The notes beneath the pieces are model-generated. The model was given only the letters and a program-made list of their open reading frames with translations, had not been told where the DNA came from and ran no database searches. The position numbers and the translations under genes were made by a program. Shown in pieces: positions 1 through 11,854 of a DNA stretch of 61,204 nt. Location: contig CAUJIP010000015.1 of the NCBI GenBank assembly GCA_963205235.1, positions 1 to 61,204 of the forward strand, read 5' to 3'. The stretch's first letter is position 1; each line of letters starts with the position of its first letter. The DNA comes from Pseudomonadota bacterium. Lineage in GTDB: Bacteria > Pseudomonadota > Alphaproteobacteria > Rhodobacterales > Rhodobacteraceae.

Positions 1-357
1 AAGGGCTGGCCGATGGCAGGTCTGTCACCCGAACAGGCCGCCGCGCGCGAGGCCTGGGAAGAAGCTGGCGTCGAAGGCGCCGTCAGTCCGGTCAGCCTTG
101 GCCGGTTTGGCTATCTGAAGGAAATGACCGCGACCGCCGCCGTGCCTTGTGCCGTGGCGGTTTACGGGCTGCGGGTGGAAACCCTAGCCAACAAGTTCCC
201 CGAAAAGGCCGAACGCAAGCGGCGCTGGTTCCGCCCGGACGAAGCCGCGACTATGGTGCGCGAACCCGATCTGGCCGCGCTGATCCAGGGCTTCACGCCG
301 CCGACCCAGGGCCGCCAGCCCCCCATTTCCGCCAAAAGCGCCCAACGTCGCGGTTAG
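1..357 (+). CDS. Nudix hydrolase, 5' end cut by window edge
   Basis: Partial reading frame that is open from base 1, so the true start lies outside the window. The visible part carries a Nudix box: a GWPM segment followed by the REAWEEAGV helix, whose glutamates bind the catalytic divalent metal. The glutamate normally found five residues before the PEQ segment is a leucine, a variant I associate with diphosphoinositol-polyphosphate-hydrolase-like bacterial Nudix proteins. About 118 residues are visible, close to the length of the small family members, so only a short N-terminal piece should be missing. The substrate cannot be told from sequence. It reads in the same direction as the DUF1178 gene 69 bases downstream. 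Confidence 0.8.
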   Translation, partial: KGWPMAGLSPEQAAAREAWEEAGVEGAVSPVSLGRFGYLKEMTATAAVPCAVAVYGLRVETLANKFPEKAERKRRWFRPDEAATMVREPDLAALIQGFTPPTQGRQPPISAKSAQRRG

Positions 358-426
358 TCCCGGCCCCATTGACCTTTCCGGGGAAATCCCTAGCTTTTGC
401 AGGTCAGTCAGGAAACCGACGCCAGC

Positions 427-873
427 ATGATCCGCTACAGCCTGAAATGCCCCGCCGGGCACCGTTTTGAAAGCTGGTTCCAGAATGCCGATGCATTCGG
501 AACGCTGAAATCGGCTGGCCAGCTTTCCTGTGCGATCTGTGGCGACAGTTCGGTGGAAAAGGATCTGATGAGTCCGGGGATTCAATCAGCCCCCACCGCC
601 CCCGATGCTGCCAAGGACAGCCAAGTCCCGGCTGACCTGACGCTGCCCGAGTCCGATCTGCAAAAGGCCATCGCTGCCTGGCGCAAGCATGTCGAGACGA
701 ACTCGGAATATGTGGGCGTCCAGTTTGCCAGCGAAGTCCGGCGCATCCACGAAGGTGAGGCCCCCGAACGGCTGATCCACGGTGAGGCCCGGCCAGAGGA
801 AGCCCGCAAGCTGATCGAAGAGGGGCTGCCCATCGCCCCCCTGCCCTTCATGCCCAGCCGGAAGGTCAACTAG
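427..873 (+). CDS. DUF1178 family protein
   Basis: Protein of 148 residues. It opens with MIRYSLKCPAGHRFESWF and has a CAIC pair around residue 40, giving a C..H/C..C pattern that suggests a small N-terminal zinc ribbon. A charged, helix-rich C-terminal half follows. This is the usual architecture of DUF1178, a family widespread in Alphaproteobacteria and without an assigned function. The ATG at 427 is preferred over an upstream TTG because the family consensus begins exactly there. It follows the Nudix gene and the two could share a transcript. Zinc binding is inferred from the cysteines only. Confidence 0.85.
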   Translation: MIRYSLKCPAGHRFESWFQNADAFGTLKSAGQLSCAICGDSSVEKDLMSPGIQSAPTAPDAAKDSQVPADLTLPESDLQKAIAAWRKHVETNSEYVGVQFASEVRRIHEGEAPERLIHGEARPEEARKLIEEGLPIAPLPFMPSRKVN

Positions 874-1148
874 GGCGATCTGTCCACGCGGGGCAGGATG
901 GAATTCGGCGCTTTTTCAATATGTTGACTGTGGGCATTTACGCTTTGGCAAGCATGACACCACCCTGACCGAACGTGTCAAGCCTATCGCCCAAGCCCGT
1001 TTCCCAAGGCCCTCACACCTACCCTCGCCAAGGAACGCAGACCCCGCGCAATGCGCGCCGGGGCCATGCGCCCAAAGTTGCGACGATAGGAACGCGACCT
1101 CTCTTGGCGTGCGACCTGCTTAACTGCCGTCCGTTCACTGCCCTCGCC

Positions 1149-1646
1149 TTAGTAGATATAGCGGATCTGTTCGGTCCAATACCGTTCCATCCGGCGAAGC
1201 GAGGTATTGATCTCGTCCAGGCCAGAGGTCGTGATGAGGTTCCGCTTCTCCATCCCCTCGGCGTGGCGGGCGAACAACTCCGCCACCATTCCCCGCGTCT
1301 TGCGGCCCTTTTCGGTCAACCGCACCCGCACGGACCGCCGGTCGAGTTCCGACCGCTGATGGTGCATATAGCCCAGTTCCACCAGCTTTTTCAGGTTATA
1401 ACTGACGTTCGATCCCTGGTAATAGCCGCGCGACTTCAGCTCGCCCGCCGTCACCTCATTCTCGCCGATGTTGAACAACAAGAGCGCCTGAACCGAGTTG
1501 ATTTCAAGGATGTTCAGCCGTTCGAATTCATCCTTGATCACATCCAGCAGCAAACGGTGCAGCCGTTCGACCAATGCGAGGTTATCAAGGTAGCAAGACA
1601 GGAAGGCGCGAAGCGATCCGTCAAGCAGCGGGGCGTGATGCGTCAT
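1149..1646 (-). CDS. ldtR: MarR-family winged-helix regulator, LdtR type
   Basis: Protein of 165 residues with a central winged helix-turn-helix (roughly residues 45-110). It contains the recognition helix GYYQGSNVSYNLKKL and the wing signature DRRSVRVRLTEKG, with flanking dimerisation helices. The GYYQGSNVSYN helix is characteristic of the LdtR regulators of Alphaproteobacteria, known in Liberibacter to control L,D-transpeptidase and stress genes. No transpeptidase gene is adjacent here, so its target is not visible. The ATG at 1646 is chosen because the upstream extension has no family similarity. The 275-base spacer downstream (874-1148) holds no gene that I can support, only a GC-rich inverted repeat near 1041-1066 without a T tract. 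Confidence 0.82.
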   Translation of the reverse strand: MTHHAPLLDGSLRAFLSCYLDNLALVERLHRLLLDVIKDEFERLNILEINSVQALLLFNIGENEVTAGELKSRGYYQGSNVSYNLKKLVELGYMHHQRSELDRRSVRVRLTEKGRKTRGMVAELFARHAEGMEKRNLITTSGLDEINTSLRRMERYWTEQIRYIY

Positions 1647-1723
1647 GCCAAGTCTCCACCAGCAATACCGGCACAGAATCAGCACAAAGCGCAAACATTC
1701 CGTAAACTCGCGTCGATTTCGCG

Positions 1724-1996
1724 CTATTTTCCGGCCAGCCGGTCGCGGGCATAGGTGGTGATCCGCGCCAGCAAGGCGGCAAAATCCGCGGGCGGGGTCG
1801 CAGACCCCAGGATCCAGGCCATCAGGTCCTGATCGTTTTCGGCCAGCAGAAGTTCGTATTCCTCAAGCTCGGGCGCCGACAACCCCGCCAGATGTGCATC
1901 CGCCCATGGGCCAAGGACAAGGTCCATCTCCTTGGTTCCGCGCCGCCAGGACCGCATCTTCATCCGCTTCAGGCGCGCTTCAGCCGTCTCGTGCAT
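1724..1996 (-). CDS. sdhE: FAD assembly factor SdhE (succinate dehydrogenase assembly factor 2)
   Basis: Protein of 90 residues, the normal size for SdhE/SDHAF2 (DUF339). It has the conserved RGxxE motif, seen here as R19-G20-T21-K22-E23, and the downstream pattern LLAENDQDLMAWILG typical of the five-helix fold. SdhE binds the flavoprotein subunits of succinate dehydrogenase and fumarate reductase and promotes covalent FAD attachment; the RGxxE surface is the contact site. It lies 77 bases upstream of ldtR on the same strand and is divergent from the aminotransferase gene, so the 84 bases between 1996 and 2081 must hold both promoters. Confidence 0.92.
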   Translation of the reverse strand: MHETAEARLKRMKMRSWRRGTKEMDLVLGPWADAHLAGLSAPELEEYELLLAENDQDLMAWILGSATPPADFAALLARITTYARDRLAGK

Positions 1997-2017
1997 CGCC
2001 CCACCATTCCCGCTTGA

Positions 2018-3283
<1,266 letters not shown>

Positions 3284-3333
3284 CAGGTTCTTGCGGCAAG
3301 ACCCGGGCCAGCATGTGATCCGGGTTGACTACG

Positions 3334-3365
3334 CCCGTCCGCTCGGGAAGGAATGACCGGACGGG
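3334..3365 (+). terminator. Inverted repeat, possible terminator after aatA
   Basis: An 8-bp perfect inverted repeat, CCCGTCCG at 3334-3341 and CGGACGGG at 3358-3365, with a 16-base loop. It lies between aatA and the next gene. It is followed by TCTTCC rather than a clean T tract, so it may be a weak or Rho-assisted terminator, or a processing hairpin. Confidence 0.35.
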
Positions 3366-3404
3366 TCTTCCCGGCGCGCCCTTTTCTTGAACCAGGCACA
3401 GGCA

Positions 3405-3812
3405 ATGACGGCTGACCTTCCGAATTACTACTTCCGGGTGCGCGAAAACGGCGCTGCCGTGTTCCGGGTCAGCACCGAGAACCGCCAGCGCCGGATCGAG
3501 CTTGAGGAAATCGCCGTCGTCAACGTCAAGAACGGCAACGTCAAACCGCATGGCGATACCGACCTGACCAAGGCCGACAAGACCGCGATTGCCGATTGGC
3601 TGGCGGCCCGTCAGGCGCAGCTTTCCGCGCGCGAGGTTGATGACATCCTGCGCACGGTCGACCATCTGAACCTGACCACGCATTGGGTCCAGTCCCGCGC
3701 CTCGGATGTGCAGCTTGATGCGGTCACCGATGCGCTTTTGATGGCGATGCACGATCTGCGCAGCACGCTGGTGCGCAAAAAGGCGGACCGTCTGGGCCGT
3801 CCGCAGGACTGA
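3405..3812 (+). CDS. Conserved hypothetical protein, rhodobacterial
   Basis: Protein of 135 residues with no domain I can name. The N-terminal half looks like a small beta-rich module (YYFRVRENGAAVFRVSTENR followed by IAVVNVKNGNVKP). The C-terminal half is helical and ends in a run of basic residues. There is no signal peptide or membrane segment, so it is probably cytoplasmic. The ATG at 3405 follows a purine-rich CAGGCACAGGC stretch and is preferred to the TTG at 3387. It abuts the convergent FG-GAP-like gene with no spacer (3812/3813). I recall similar uncharacterised proteins in Rhodobacteraceae; no function is claimed. Confidence 0.7.
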   Translation: MTADLPNYYFRVRENGAAVFRVSTENRQRRIELEEIAVVNVKNGNVKPHGDTDLTKADKTAIADWLAARQAQLSAREVDDILRTVDHLNLTTHWVQSRASDVQLDAVTDALLMAMHDLRSTLVRKKADRLGRPQD

Positions 3813-4591
3813 TCAGCAGGGCGGGACGGTCAGGCCCTGCGCTGGCATCGGCCCAAGATCCTTGACCTCTTCGCCCTTGACCCGCAGCACACGGGACCAG
3901 TCCAGCGAGGCCAGGATCAGCTCTGGTCCCGCCCCGCAGTCGCGCACGCCGCCTTGGATGACGCTGTCACCGATCCGGTGATTGGTCACACCGGGAAGGC
4001 GGGCGGTCTCGACCAGCCGCTCGCCCTCCAGCCGCACAAGGACCAGGTCGCCATTGGTATGCGGGTGGTCGACATAGGCAATCTCAAGCTGCCCGTCACC
4101 GTCGAAATCACCCACCCCCGCCGGGGCAAGCCAGCCCTGCGGCGTGCCGATGAAATCCGTGCTGGCAAGTCGCGTCAGGTCGCCGCCCAGGTCTGCATAG
4201 CTCCAGACCGCCAGCCGCGCGCCTGCATCGGGCGAACTTTCCACCACCACGATTTCGGGCTTGCCGTCCCCGGTGACGTCCCACAGACGCGGGGCGACAT
4301 CCTCGAAGACCAGCCCGTCGGGCAGGCGGACCCAACTGTCTTCGAACCCATGCCGACAGGCCCCGCAGGCAAGGGCCGAAACCTCAAGCAACGTCCAGGT
4401 CGGCAGTCCGCCAAAGAGGTCATTGCCCCAACCCACTGCTGGGGTCGTAAGCCGCGCGGATTCGGGCCAGGCGGGACGCTTGGGATCATAGCCCTCGGGC
4501 CCGGGCAGGATGGTTTCGACGTGGTCGACGTCCTGCGCAAGACAAGGCGCGGCAAGCAGCAGGGCCAGCAGTATCGCCAGCCCACGCACCA

Positions 4592-4592
<1 letters not shown>
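3813..4592 (-). CDS. Exported FG-GAP/VCBS-repeat-like protein
   Basis: Protein of 259 residues with an N-terminal signal peptide (MVRGLAILLALLLAAPCLAQ), so it should be periplasmic or surface located. Two calcium-loop-like repeats of the FG-GAP/VCBS type are visible: LWDVTGDGKPEIVVVE near residue 112 and VGDFDGDGQLEIAYVD near residue 164. Each has a DxDGDG/TGDGxxE loop feeding a hydrophobic beta strand, as in beta-propeller blades. A GACRHG segment with a paired cysteine precedes the first repeat. Its ATG shares one base with the ferredoxin stop codon (TGATG), which implies translational coupling. The role is unknown; a link to the ferredoxin is suggested only by the overlap. Confidence 0.72.
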
Positions 4593-6981
<2,389 letters not shown>

Positions 6982-7137
6982 GATGCGAACTCCTGTTCTT
7001 CAGATCATGCGGCGGGAAGCCCAAGCTTCCCCAACCGCGATACTTGGGATCAAACAGTTAGTGAAAGCGTCCTGCAATGCAAACCCCGTCGCGATCCATC
7101 AAAGGGATGTGAAGGAATTTGTCATCGACCCGCGACC

Positions 7138-7323
7138 TTATCCGCGCACCAGCCACAGGATGCCCACGCCCAGCGCCAATGCGCCCAGGCCGATCAGCCG
7201 CCGCTGATCCAGCCGCAGCCCGGTCAGCAGCCGCAAGGCATCTTCAACGCGCCGGGGGGCCAGTGCAAGCACCAGCCCCTCGACCGCCAGAACCAGCCCC
7301 AATGCCAGGGCCAGTTCGGTCAT
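7138..7323 (-). CDS. DUF2065 small membrane protein (YjeT-like)
   Basis: Protein of 61 residues made of two hydrophobic helices (about residues 2-22 and 42-59) joined by a short basic loop with the family pattern RRxxxALRxLxxL. This is DUF2065, found next to hflC in many proteobacteria. Its ATG overlaps the hflC stop as ATGA (7320-7323), so the two are translationally coupled. It probably sits in the inner membrane with the HflKC complex; the role is unknown. Confidence 0.85.
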   Translation of the reverse strand: MTELALALGLVLAVEGLVLALAPRRVEDALRLLTGLRLDQRRLIGLGALALGVGILWLVRG

Positions 7324-8219
7324 GGGGTGGTCGGAGCCTCGGTCGCCTTGGCGTCCGGCACGCTTTCTGACCGCAGATAAGTAAAGAACTCGCTGTCCGG
7401 ACGCATCACGATCGAGGAATTCTCGCCTTTCAGGCTGACCTCATAGGCGGTCAGCGAGCGCAGGAAGGCAAAGAATTCCGGGTCCTTGCCAAAAGCCTCG
7501 GCCAGAATGCGGTTCCGGTCGGCATCGGCCTCACCCCGGATGACATCGGCCTGCCGCCGCGCGTCTGACGTCAGTTCCACCACCTCACGGTCCGCTGCCG
7601 CACGCACTTTCTGCGCCGCTTCGCCACCGCGCGCCTTTTCGTCGGCGGCTTCGCGTTCCCGTTCGGCCCGCATCCGGGCAAAGGTCGCCTCAAGGTTCTG
7701 CGCCGGAAGTTCGGTCCGCGTCAGACGCACGTCGATCACTTCGATCCCCAGCGCCGCCCCTTCGGTCTTGGCGATCTTGAGGATCTGGTTCATCAGCCCG
7801 GTCCGGTCCTGGCTAAGAACCTGGGCCTGCGTCGCGTTGCCCAGCACATCCGGGATGGCCTGGCTCAGGATGCCATCCAAAAGCTGCTGCGCCCGCGCCT
7901 CGCCCTCGGCCCCGACGGCCTGCCGGAACTTGATCAGGTCCGAAATCCGCCAGCGCGAGAAAGCATCCACCTCAAGCCGACGGTCGCCCGACAGCGTTAC
8001 GGTGATCGTGCTGGTTTGCAGGCCAAGGATGCGGTCTTCGTAATAGACCACGTCCTGAACGAACGGCAGCTTGAAGCCAAGCCCGGCGTCTTCCTTGGTC
8101 TGGACCACTTCGCCGAATTGCAGGACCAGCGCCTTCTTGCGTTCGTCGACGATGAAGACCGACGACAGCGCCAGCGCCCCGACACCGACCAGGGCCGGAA
8201 TGATATACATCGCGCGCAT
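7320..8219 (-). CDS. hflC: FtsH protease modulator HflC
   Basis: Protein of 299 residues with one N-terminal membrane helix (about 5-24), an SPFH/band-7 domain (begins VDERKKALVLQFGEV) and a long charged helix rich in AER and DEKARG repeats. HflC and HflK assemble into a large periplasmic dome around the membrane protease FtsH and modulate its access to substrates. The ATG shares one base with the hflK stop (TGATG), and its own stop overlaps the DUF2065 start, so the trio is a tight operon. The length is normal for the family. Confidence 0.95.
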   Translation of the reverse strand: MRAMYIIPALVGVGALALSSVFIVDERKKALVLQFGEVVQTKEDAGLGFKLPFVQDVVYYEDRILGLQTSTITVTLSGDRRLEVDAFSRWRISDLIKFRQAVGAEGEARAQQLLDGILSQAIPDVLGNATQAQVLSQDRTGLMNQILKIAKTEGAALGIEVIDVRLTRTELPAQNLEATFARMRAEREREAADEKARGGEAAQKVRAAADREVVELTSDARRQADVIRGEADADRNRILAEAFGKDPEFFAFLRSLTAYEVSLKGENSSIVMRPDSEFFTYLRSESVPDAKATEAPTTP

Positions 8220-9388
8220 CAGTTGGTCCCTCCGGTCGTCGCCGCACCCGTGGCCGGGTTCATCCGGCCAAGCTCGGTCAGGGGCAGGAAGGGCACGACG
8301 CCCTGTCCGGCCTCACCGCCCGACACGCCGTCAAGGATCACCTTGTTCATGCCGCCAAGCACCCGTTCCATGGTTTCCAGATACAACCGTCGCCGGGTGA
8401 TTTCGGGGGCCTTCACATATTCCTCATAGACCGAGATAAAGCGCGCCGCCTCGCCCTTGGCGCTGTTCACGGCCTGGGCGCGATAGGCTTCGGCTTCTTC
8501 CAGAAGCTGCGCCGCCTCGCCGCGGGCGCCTGCCGTCACCTTGTTGGCATAGGCATCGGCCTCTTTCTCAAGCCGGTCGCGTTCCTGCTGCGCCGATTGC
8601 ACGGCGTTGAAGGCGTCGATCACTTCCGCCGGGGCCTGCGCCACCTTGAGGTTGACGCGGATCACGTTGATCCCCGCGCTATAGCTGTCCAGCGTTGTCT
8701 GCACTGCAGTCCGCAAATCCCGCGCGATCACGCCCCGGTCCCGGTTCAGGATCGGCGAAAGCTGGCTTTGGGCGATGATGTCGCGCATCGCGCTTTCGCT
8801 GACGGCGCGGATGGTGTTTTCCGGATCAGCCAGGTTGAACAGGTATTTCTCGGGGTCCGAAATGTTCCAGACTACCTGAAAGCCGATGTCGACGACGTTC
8901 TGATCCCCGGTCAGCATCCGGCTTGCACCCGACGCATCCTGCCCCTGCGGGATGTCGGTCGTCCGTTCCCCGGTCACAAGCACCTTTTCATAGGTCACGA
9001 TCGGCCAAGGGGCAAAGTTCAGACCCGGCTCGCCCACACCAGCGCTTTCGCCCAGGAACAGCTCGACCGAGCGTTCTTCGGTCCTGACCGAATAGAACGA
9101 CATGAAGGACCAGGCCGCGATCAGCGCCAGAACACCCAGAGCGATGCCCTGCCGTGTCACCAACGGGCCACCCGTGCCGCCGGTCCTTCCGGTTCCACCG
9201 GGGCCACGCCCGCCCATCAGGACGCGCAGCTGTTCCTGCCCGCGCTTCATCAGCTGGTCAATCTCGGATCCCCCAACCGGCCCCGGCCTCCCGCCGCGAC
9301 GATCCTCGTCGTCATCGTCCCGCTTGCCGCCGCCGCCATTGCTGCCCGAGCCGCCACCGCCGCCCCAGGGACCGCCACTACCTGCCAT
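8219..9388 (-). CDS. hflK: FtsH protease modulator HflK
   Basis: Protein of 389 residues. The N-terminal 70 residues are glycine rich with an acidic DDDDED patch, as in other HflK proteins. A membrane helix lies at about 80-98, followed by the SPFH domain (RTEERSVELFLGE) and a coiled-coil helix (VQSAQQERDRLEKEADAYANK). It is first gene of the hflKC-DUF2065-degP operon and partner of HflC in the FtsH complex. The 76 bases between it and gor presumably carry its promoter; I saw no clear heat-shock -35/-10 there. Confidence 0.95.
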   Translation of the reverse strand: MAGSGGPWGGGGGSGSNGGGGKRDDDDEDRRGGRPGPVGGSEIDQLMKRGQEQLRVLMGGRGPGGTGRTGGTGGPLVTRQGIALGVLALIAAWSFMSFYSVRTEERSVELFLGESAGVGEPGLNFAPWPIVTYEKVLVTGERTTDIPQGQDASGASRMLTGDQNVVDIGFQVVWNISDPEKYLFNLADPENTIRAVSESAMRDIIAQSQLSPILNRDRGVIARDLRTAVQTTLDSYSAGINVIRVNLKVAQAPAEVIDAFNAVQSAQQERDRLEKEADAYANKVTAGARGEAAQLLEEAEAYRAQAVNSAKGEAARFISVYEEYVKAPEITRRRLYLETMERVLGGMNKVILDGVSGGEAGQGVVPFLPLTELGRMNPATGAATTGGTN

Positions 9389-9465
9389 TGATCAAAACCT
9401 CACTTCTTCGCGTCTTCCCTAAGCTGGTCATATCCGCCGGGATTTCAAGCCATACCGGCCCAATC

Positions 9466-10824
9466 TCAGCCCTTTCGGACCGGTTTTCGCATCGTCACCA
9501 GTTCTTCGGCCATGGTCGGATGCACGGCACAGGTGCGGTCGAAGTCTTCCTTCGTCGCCCCCATCCCGATTGCGATTGCCGCCAGCTGGATCATCTCGCC
9601 CGCATCGGGGGCGACGATATGGCAGCCAAGCACCTTGCGCGTTGCCTGACTGACGATCAGCTTCATCAGCACCCGGTCCTGCTTGCCCGCGAACAATGTC
9701 TTCATCGGGCGAAAGGCGGTCGAGTAAACCTCGATCGGCTCCCGCTCGCGCGCCGCTTCCTCGCTTAGGCCCACGCTGCCCATCTCGGGTTGGGTGAACA
9801 CAGCCGAGGCGACCAGTTCATGGTCAAAAACCGTCGGCTTGCCACCAAACACCGTATCGGCAAAGGCATGCCCCTCGCGGATCGCGACCGGAGTCAGGTT
9901 GATCCGCCCCGTCACATCGCCCACCGCAAAGATCGAGGGCACCGCCGTCTGGCTGAACTTGTCCACGACAATCTGCCCCTCGCGCCCGAAACCGACGCCC
10001 AGACCCTCAAGCCCCAGCCCCGCCACGTTCGGCCGCCGCCCGGTGGCGTACAGCACCAGATCGAACTCGCGCTCTGTCCCGTCCGTCGCCACCGCGCGAA
10101 TGCCGCTGGCGGTCTTTTCCAGCCGCATCACATCAGTGCCGCAGTGGATATCCACCCCATCCGCGCGCATCGCGTTCGACACATGACCGCGCGCTTCGTC
10201 GTCAAACCCCCGCAGGATCTGCGCACCCCGGTAATACTGGCTGACCTTGACCCCCAACCCATTCAGGATGCAGGCGAATTCGCTGGCGATATAGCCGCCG
10301 CCCACCACCAGCGCCCGCGCGGGCAGCGCGTCCAGATGGAACATCTCGTTCGAGGTGACGGCCAATTCCGCCCCCGGAATATCCGGCACGAAAGGCCGCC
10401 CGCCGGTCGCGATCAGGATATGCTTGGCGGTGAACTCTTGCCCGTCCGCCAACCGCACCCGGTGCGCATCGACCACCGCCGCGCGGGCATCATGCACCGT
10501 GACGCCAGCGTTTTTCAGCGTGTTGCGATAGGCCGCTTCCAGCCGGTCAAGCTCGGCCTCAAGCGTCTTGCGGAAGGCCAACCAGTCAAACCGCGCGCCC
10601 GTAACCTCCCAGCCATAGCCGCGCGCTTCCTCGAACACGCCGGGAAAGGCGCTGGCATAGACCATCAGCTTTTTCGGCACGCAGCCCCGGATGACACAGG
10701 TCCCGCCCATCCGGCTTTCTTCGGCCAGACCCACCTTGGCCCCGTAGTCACCCGAGGCGACCCGCGCCGCACGCACGCCGCCCGAACCCCCGCCAATGAC
10801 GAAAAGATCATAGTCGAATGTCAT
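9466..10824 (-). CDS. gor: Glutathione-disulfide reductase
   Basis: Protein of 452 residues of the pyridine-nucleotide disulfide oxidoreductase family. It has an FAD-binding GGGSGG motif at 11-16, the redox-active pair C43/C48 in GGTCVIRGCVPKK, an NAD(P)-binding GGGYIA segment, the second FAD site AVGDVTGRINLTP, and a C-terminal dimerisation domain with the HPTMAEE motif bearing the active-site histidine and glutamate. It reduces glutathione disulfide with NADPH. The ATG at 10824 follows GGGGCAGG, so it is preferred over the TTG at 10836. The three GSTs and gloA elsewhere in the window also use glutathione, though they are not linked by operon. Confidence 0.95.
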   Translation of the reverse strand: MTFDYDLFVIGGGSGGVRAARVASGDYGAKVGLAEESRMGGTCVIRGCVPKKLMVYASAFPGVFEEARGYGWEVTGARFDWLAFRKTLEAELDRLEAAYRNTLKNAGVTVHDARAAVVDAHRVRLADGQEFTAKHILIATGGRPFVPDIPGAELAVTSNEMFHLDALPARALVVGGGYIASEFACILNGLGVKVSQYYRGAQILRGFDDEARGHVSNAMRADGVDIHCGTDVMRLEKTASGIRAVATDGTEREFDLVLYATGRRPNVAGLGLEGLGVGFGREGQIVVDKFSQTAVPSIFAVGDVTGRINLTPVAIREGHAFADTVFGGKPTVFDHELVASAVFTQPEMGSVGLSEEAAREREPIEVYSTAFRPMKTLFAGKQDRVLMKLIVSQATRKVLGCHIVAPDAGEMIQLAAIAIGMGATKEDFDRTCAVHPTMAEELVTMRKPVRKG

Positions 10825-10864
10825 CGCCTGCCCCAATTTCCGAAGTCACGGCTGACCTAAGCAC

Positions 10865-10899
10865 AAAAGCGCCAAAGCGAAAGACGCCCCGGCGCTTTT
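10865..10899 (-). terminator. Intrinsic terminator of rpiA
   Basis: A perfect 9-bp inverted repeat, AAAAGCGCC (10865-10873) with GGCGCTTTT (10891-10899), lies 36 bases beyond the rpiA stop codon. Read on the minus strand, the stem ends in TTTTGTG. The 17-base loop is long, but position and composition fit a terminator. Confidence 0.6.
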
Positions 10900-10935
10900 C
10901 CCGTCACCATGTGGTGACCGTCGCGGAACCGGACC

Positions 10936-11721
10936 TTACTCCAGATCGGCGAAGATGTTGCTGCTTTGGGTCAGGTCCACAGCGCCCTCATTCGCCTGGC
11001 CCGAGGTGATGTCGCGCACAGTCACCCGCCCGTCTGCGTGACCAATGATCGCCACATCGGCGATGTCGACGAACAAGCCGTTTTCGACCACGCCGGGGAT
11101 CTGGTTCAGGACCAGCGCCAGTTGCCGGGGATTGCCGATCCGTTGCAGGTCAAGATCAAGGATGAAATGCCCCTCGTCCGTCTTCAGCGGCTTGCCATCC
11201 TGCAACCGCAGGGTCGAGGTCCGGTTCTGCACGTCCAGACTGAACAGCGTTTCTTCGATCAGGGCCTGCGTTGTCTTCCAGCCAAAGGGCACCACTTCGA
11301 CCGGCAGGGCAAAGGCCCCCAGCACCGGCACTTCCTTGGCCGCATCCGCGATCACGATCATCCGGTCGCTTGCCGTCGCCACGATCTTTTCCTGCAACAG
11401 CGCCGCCCCGCCGCCCTTGATCAGGTTCAGCGCGGGGTCGATCTCGTCAGCGCCGTCAATCGTCAGGTCCAGCCAGGTCACATCGTCCATGCCGACGACC
11501 TTCAGCCCCAACTCGCGCCCCAGTTCCGCCGTCCGGGTCGAGGTCGAGACGCAGGTGACCTTCAGCCCCTCTTCCCGCACCCGTTCGGCCAGACAGCGCA
11601 CCATCCAGGCAGCGGTCGAGCCCGTGCCAAGACCCAGTTTCATGCCATCTTCGACAAAGTCGACCGACCTGCGCGAGGCTACATATTTTGCCCGGTCAAT
11701 CGGCGAAAGTTCGGCGGCCAT
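10936..11721 (-). CDS. rpiA: Ribose-5-phosphate isomerase A
   Basis: Protein of 261 residues that interconverts ribose 5-phosphate and ribulose 5-phosphate. Family landmarks are GLGTGSTA near residue 31 (phosphate loop), TIDGADEIDP (catalytic aspartates) and KGGGAALLQEKIVA with the active-site lysine and glutamate. The ATG at 11721 follows GAGGGAG at good spacing and matches the family start; an upstream extension is not conserved. It is monocistronic between its own terminator and the methyltransferase gene. It supplies ribose phosphate for the nucleotide pathways encoded nearby (pyrG, purA). Confidence 0.95.
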   Translation of the reverse strand: MAAELSPIDRAKYVASRRSVDFVEDGMKLGLGTGSTAAWMVRCLAERVREEGLKVTCVSTSTRTAELGRELGLKVVGMDDVTWLDLTIDGADEIDPALNLIKGGGAALLQEKIVATASDRMIVIADAAKEVPVLGAFALPVEVVPFGWKTTQALIEETLFSLDVQNRTSTLRLQDGKPLKTDEGHFILDLDLQRIGNPRQLALVLNQIPGVVENGLFVDIADVAIIGHADGRVTVRDITSGQANEGAVDLTQSSNIFADLE

Positions 11722-11854
11722 GGCAACATCTCCCTCTTTTGCGAAACAATACCGCAAAGCTTTCCAGGGGGCGAGTGCAAAGACCACCCGTTAACAAGTG
11801 CTTCGCCCCCCCTTGGCGGTCGCGGTCAGTCTTCGTCTGGATTGCGGGGTTGGG

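Noticed and set aside
1-357. Nudix gene as inactive because its first box glutamate is Leu
   Set aside because: The substitution is normal in the diphosphoinositol-type Nudix subgroup and the REAWEE metal-binding helix is intact.
874-1148. Candidate RNA gene or small protein between DUF1178 and ldtR
   Set aside because: One GC-rich inverted repeat near 1041-1066 without cloverleaf or T tract; no frame with ribosome-binding site and plausible composition.
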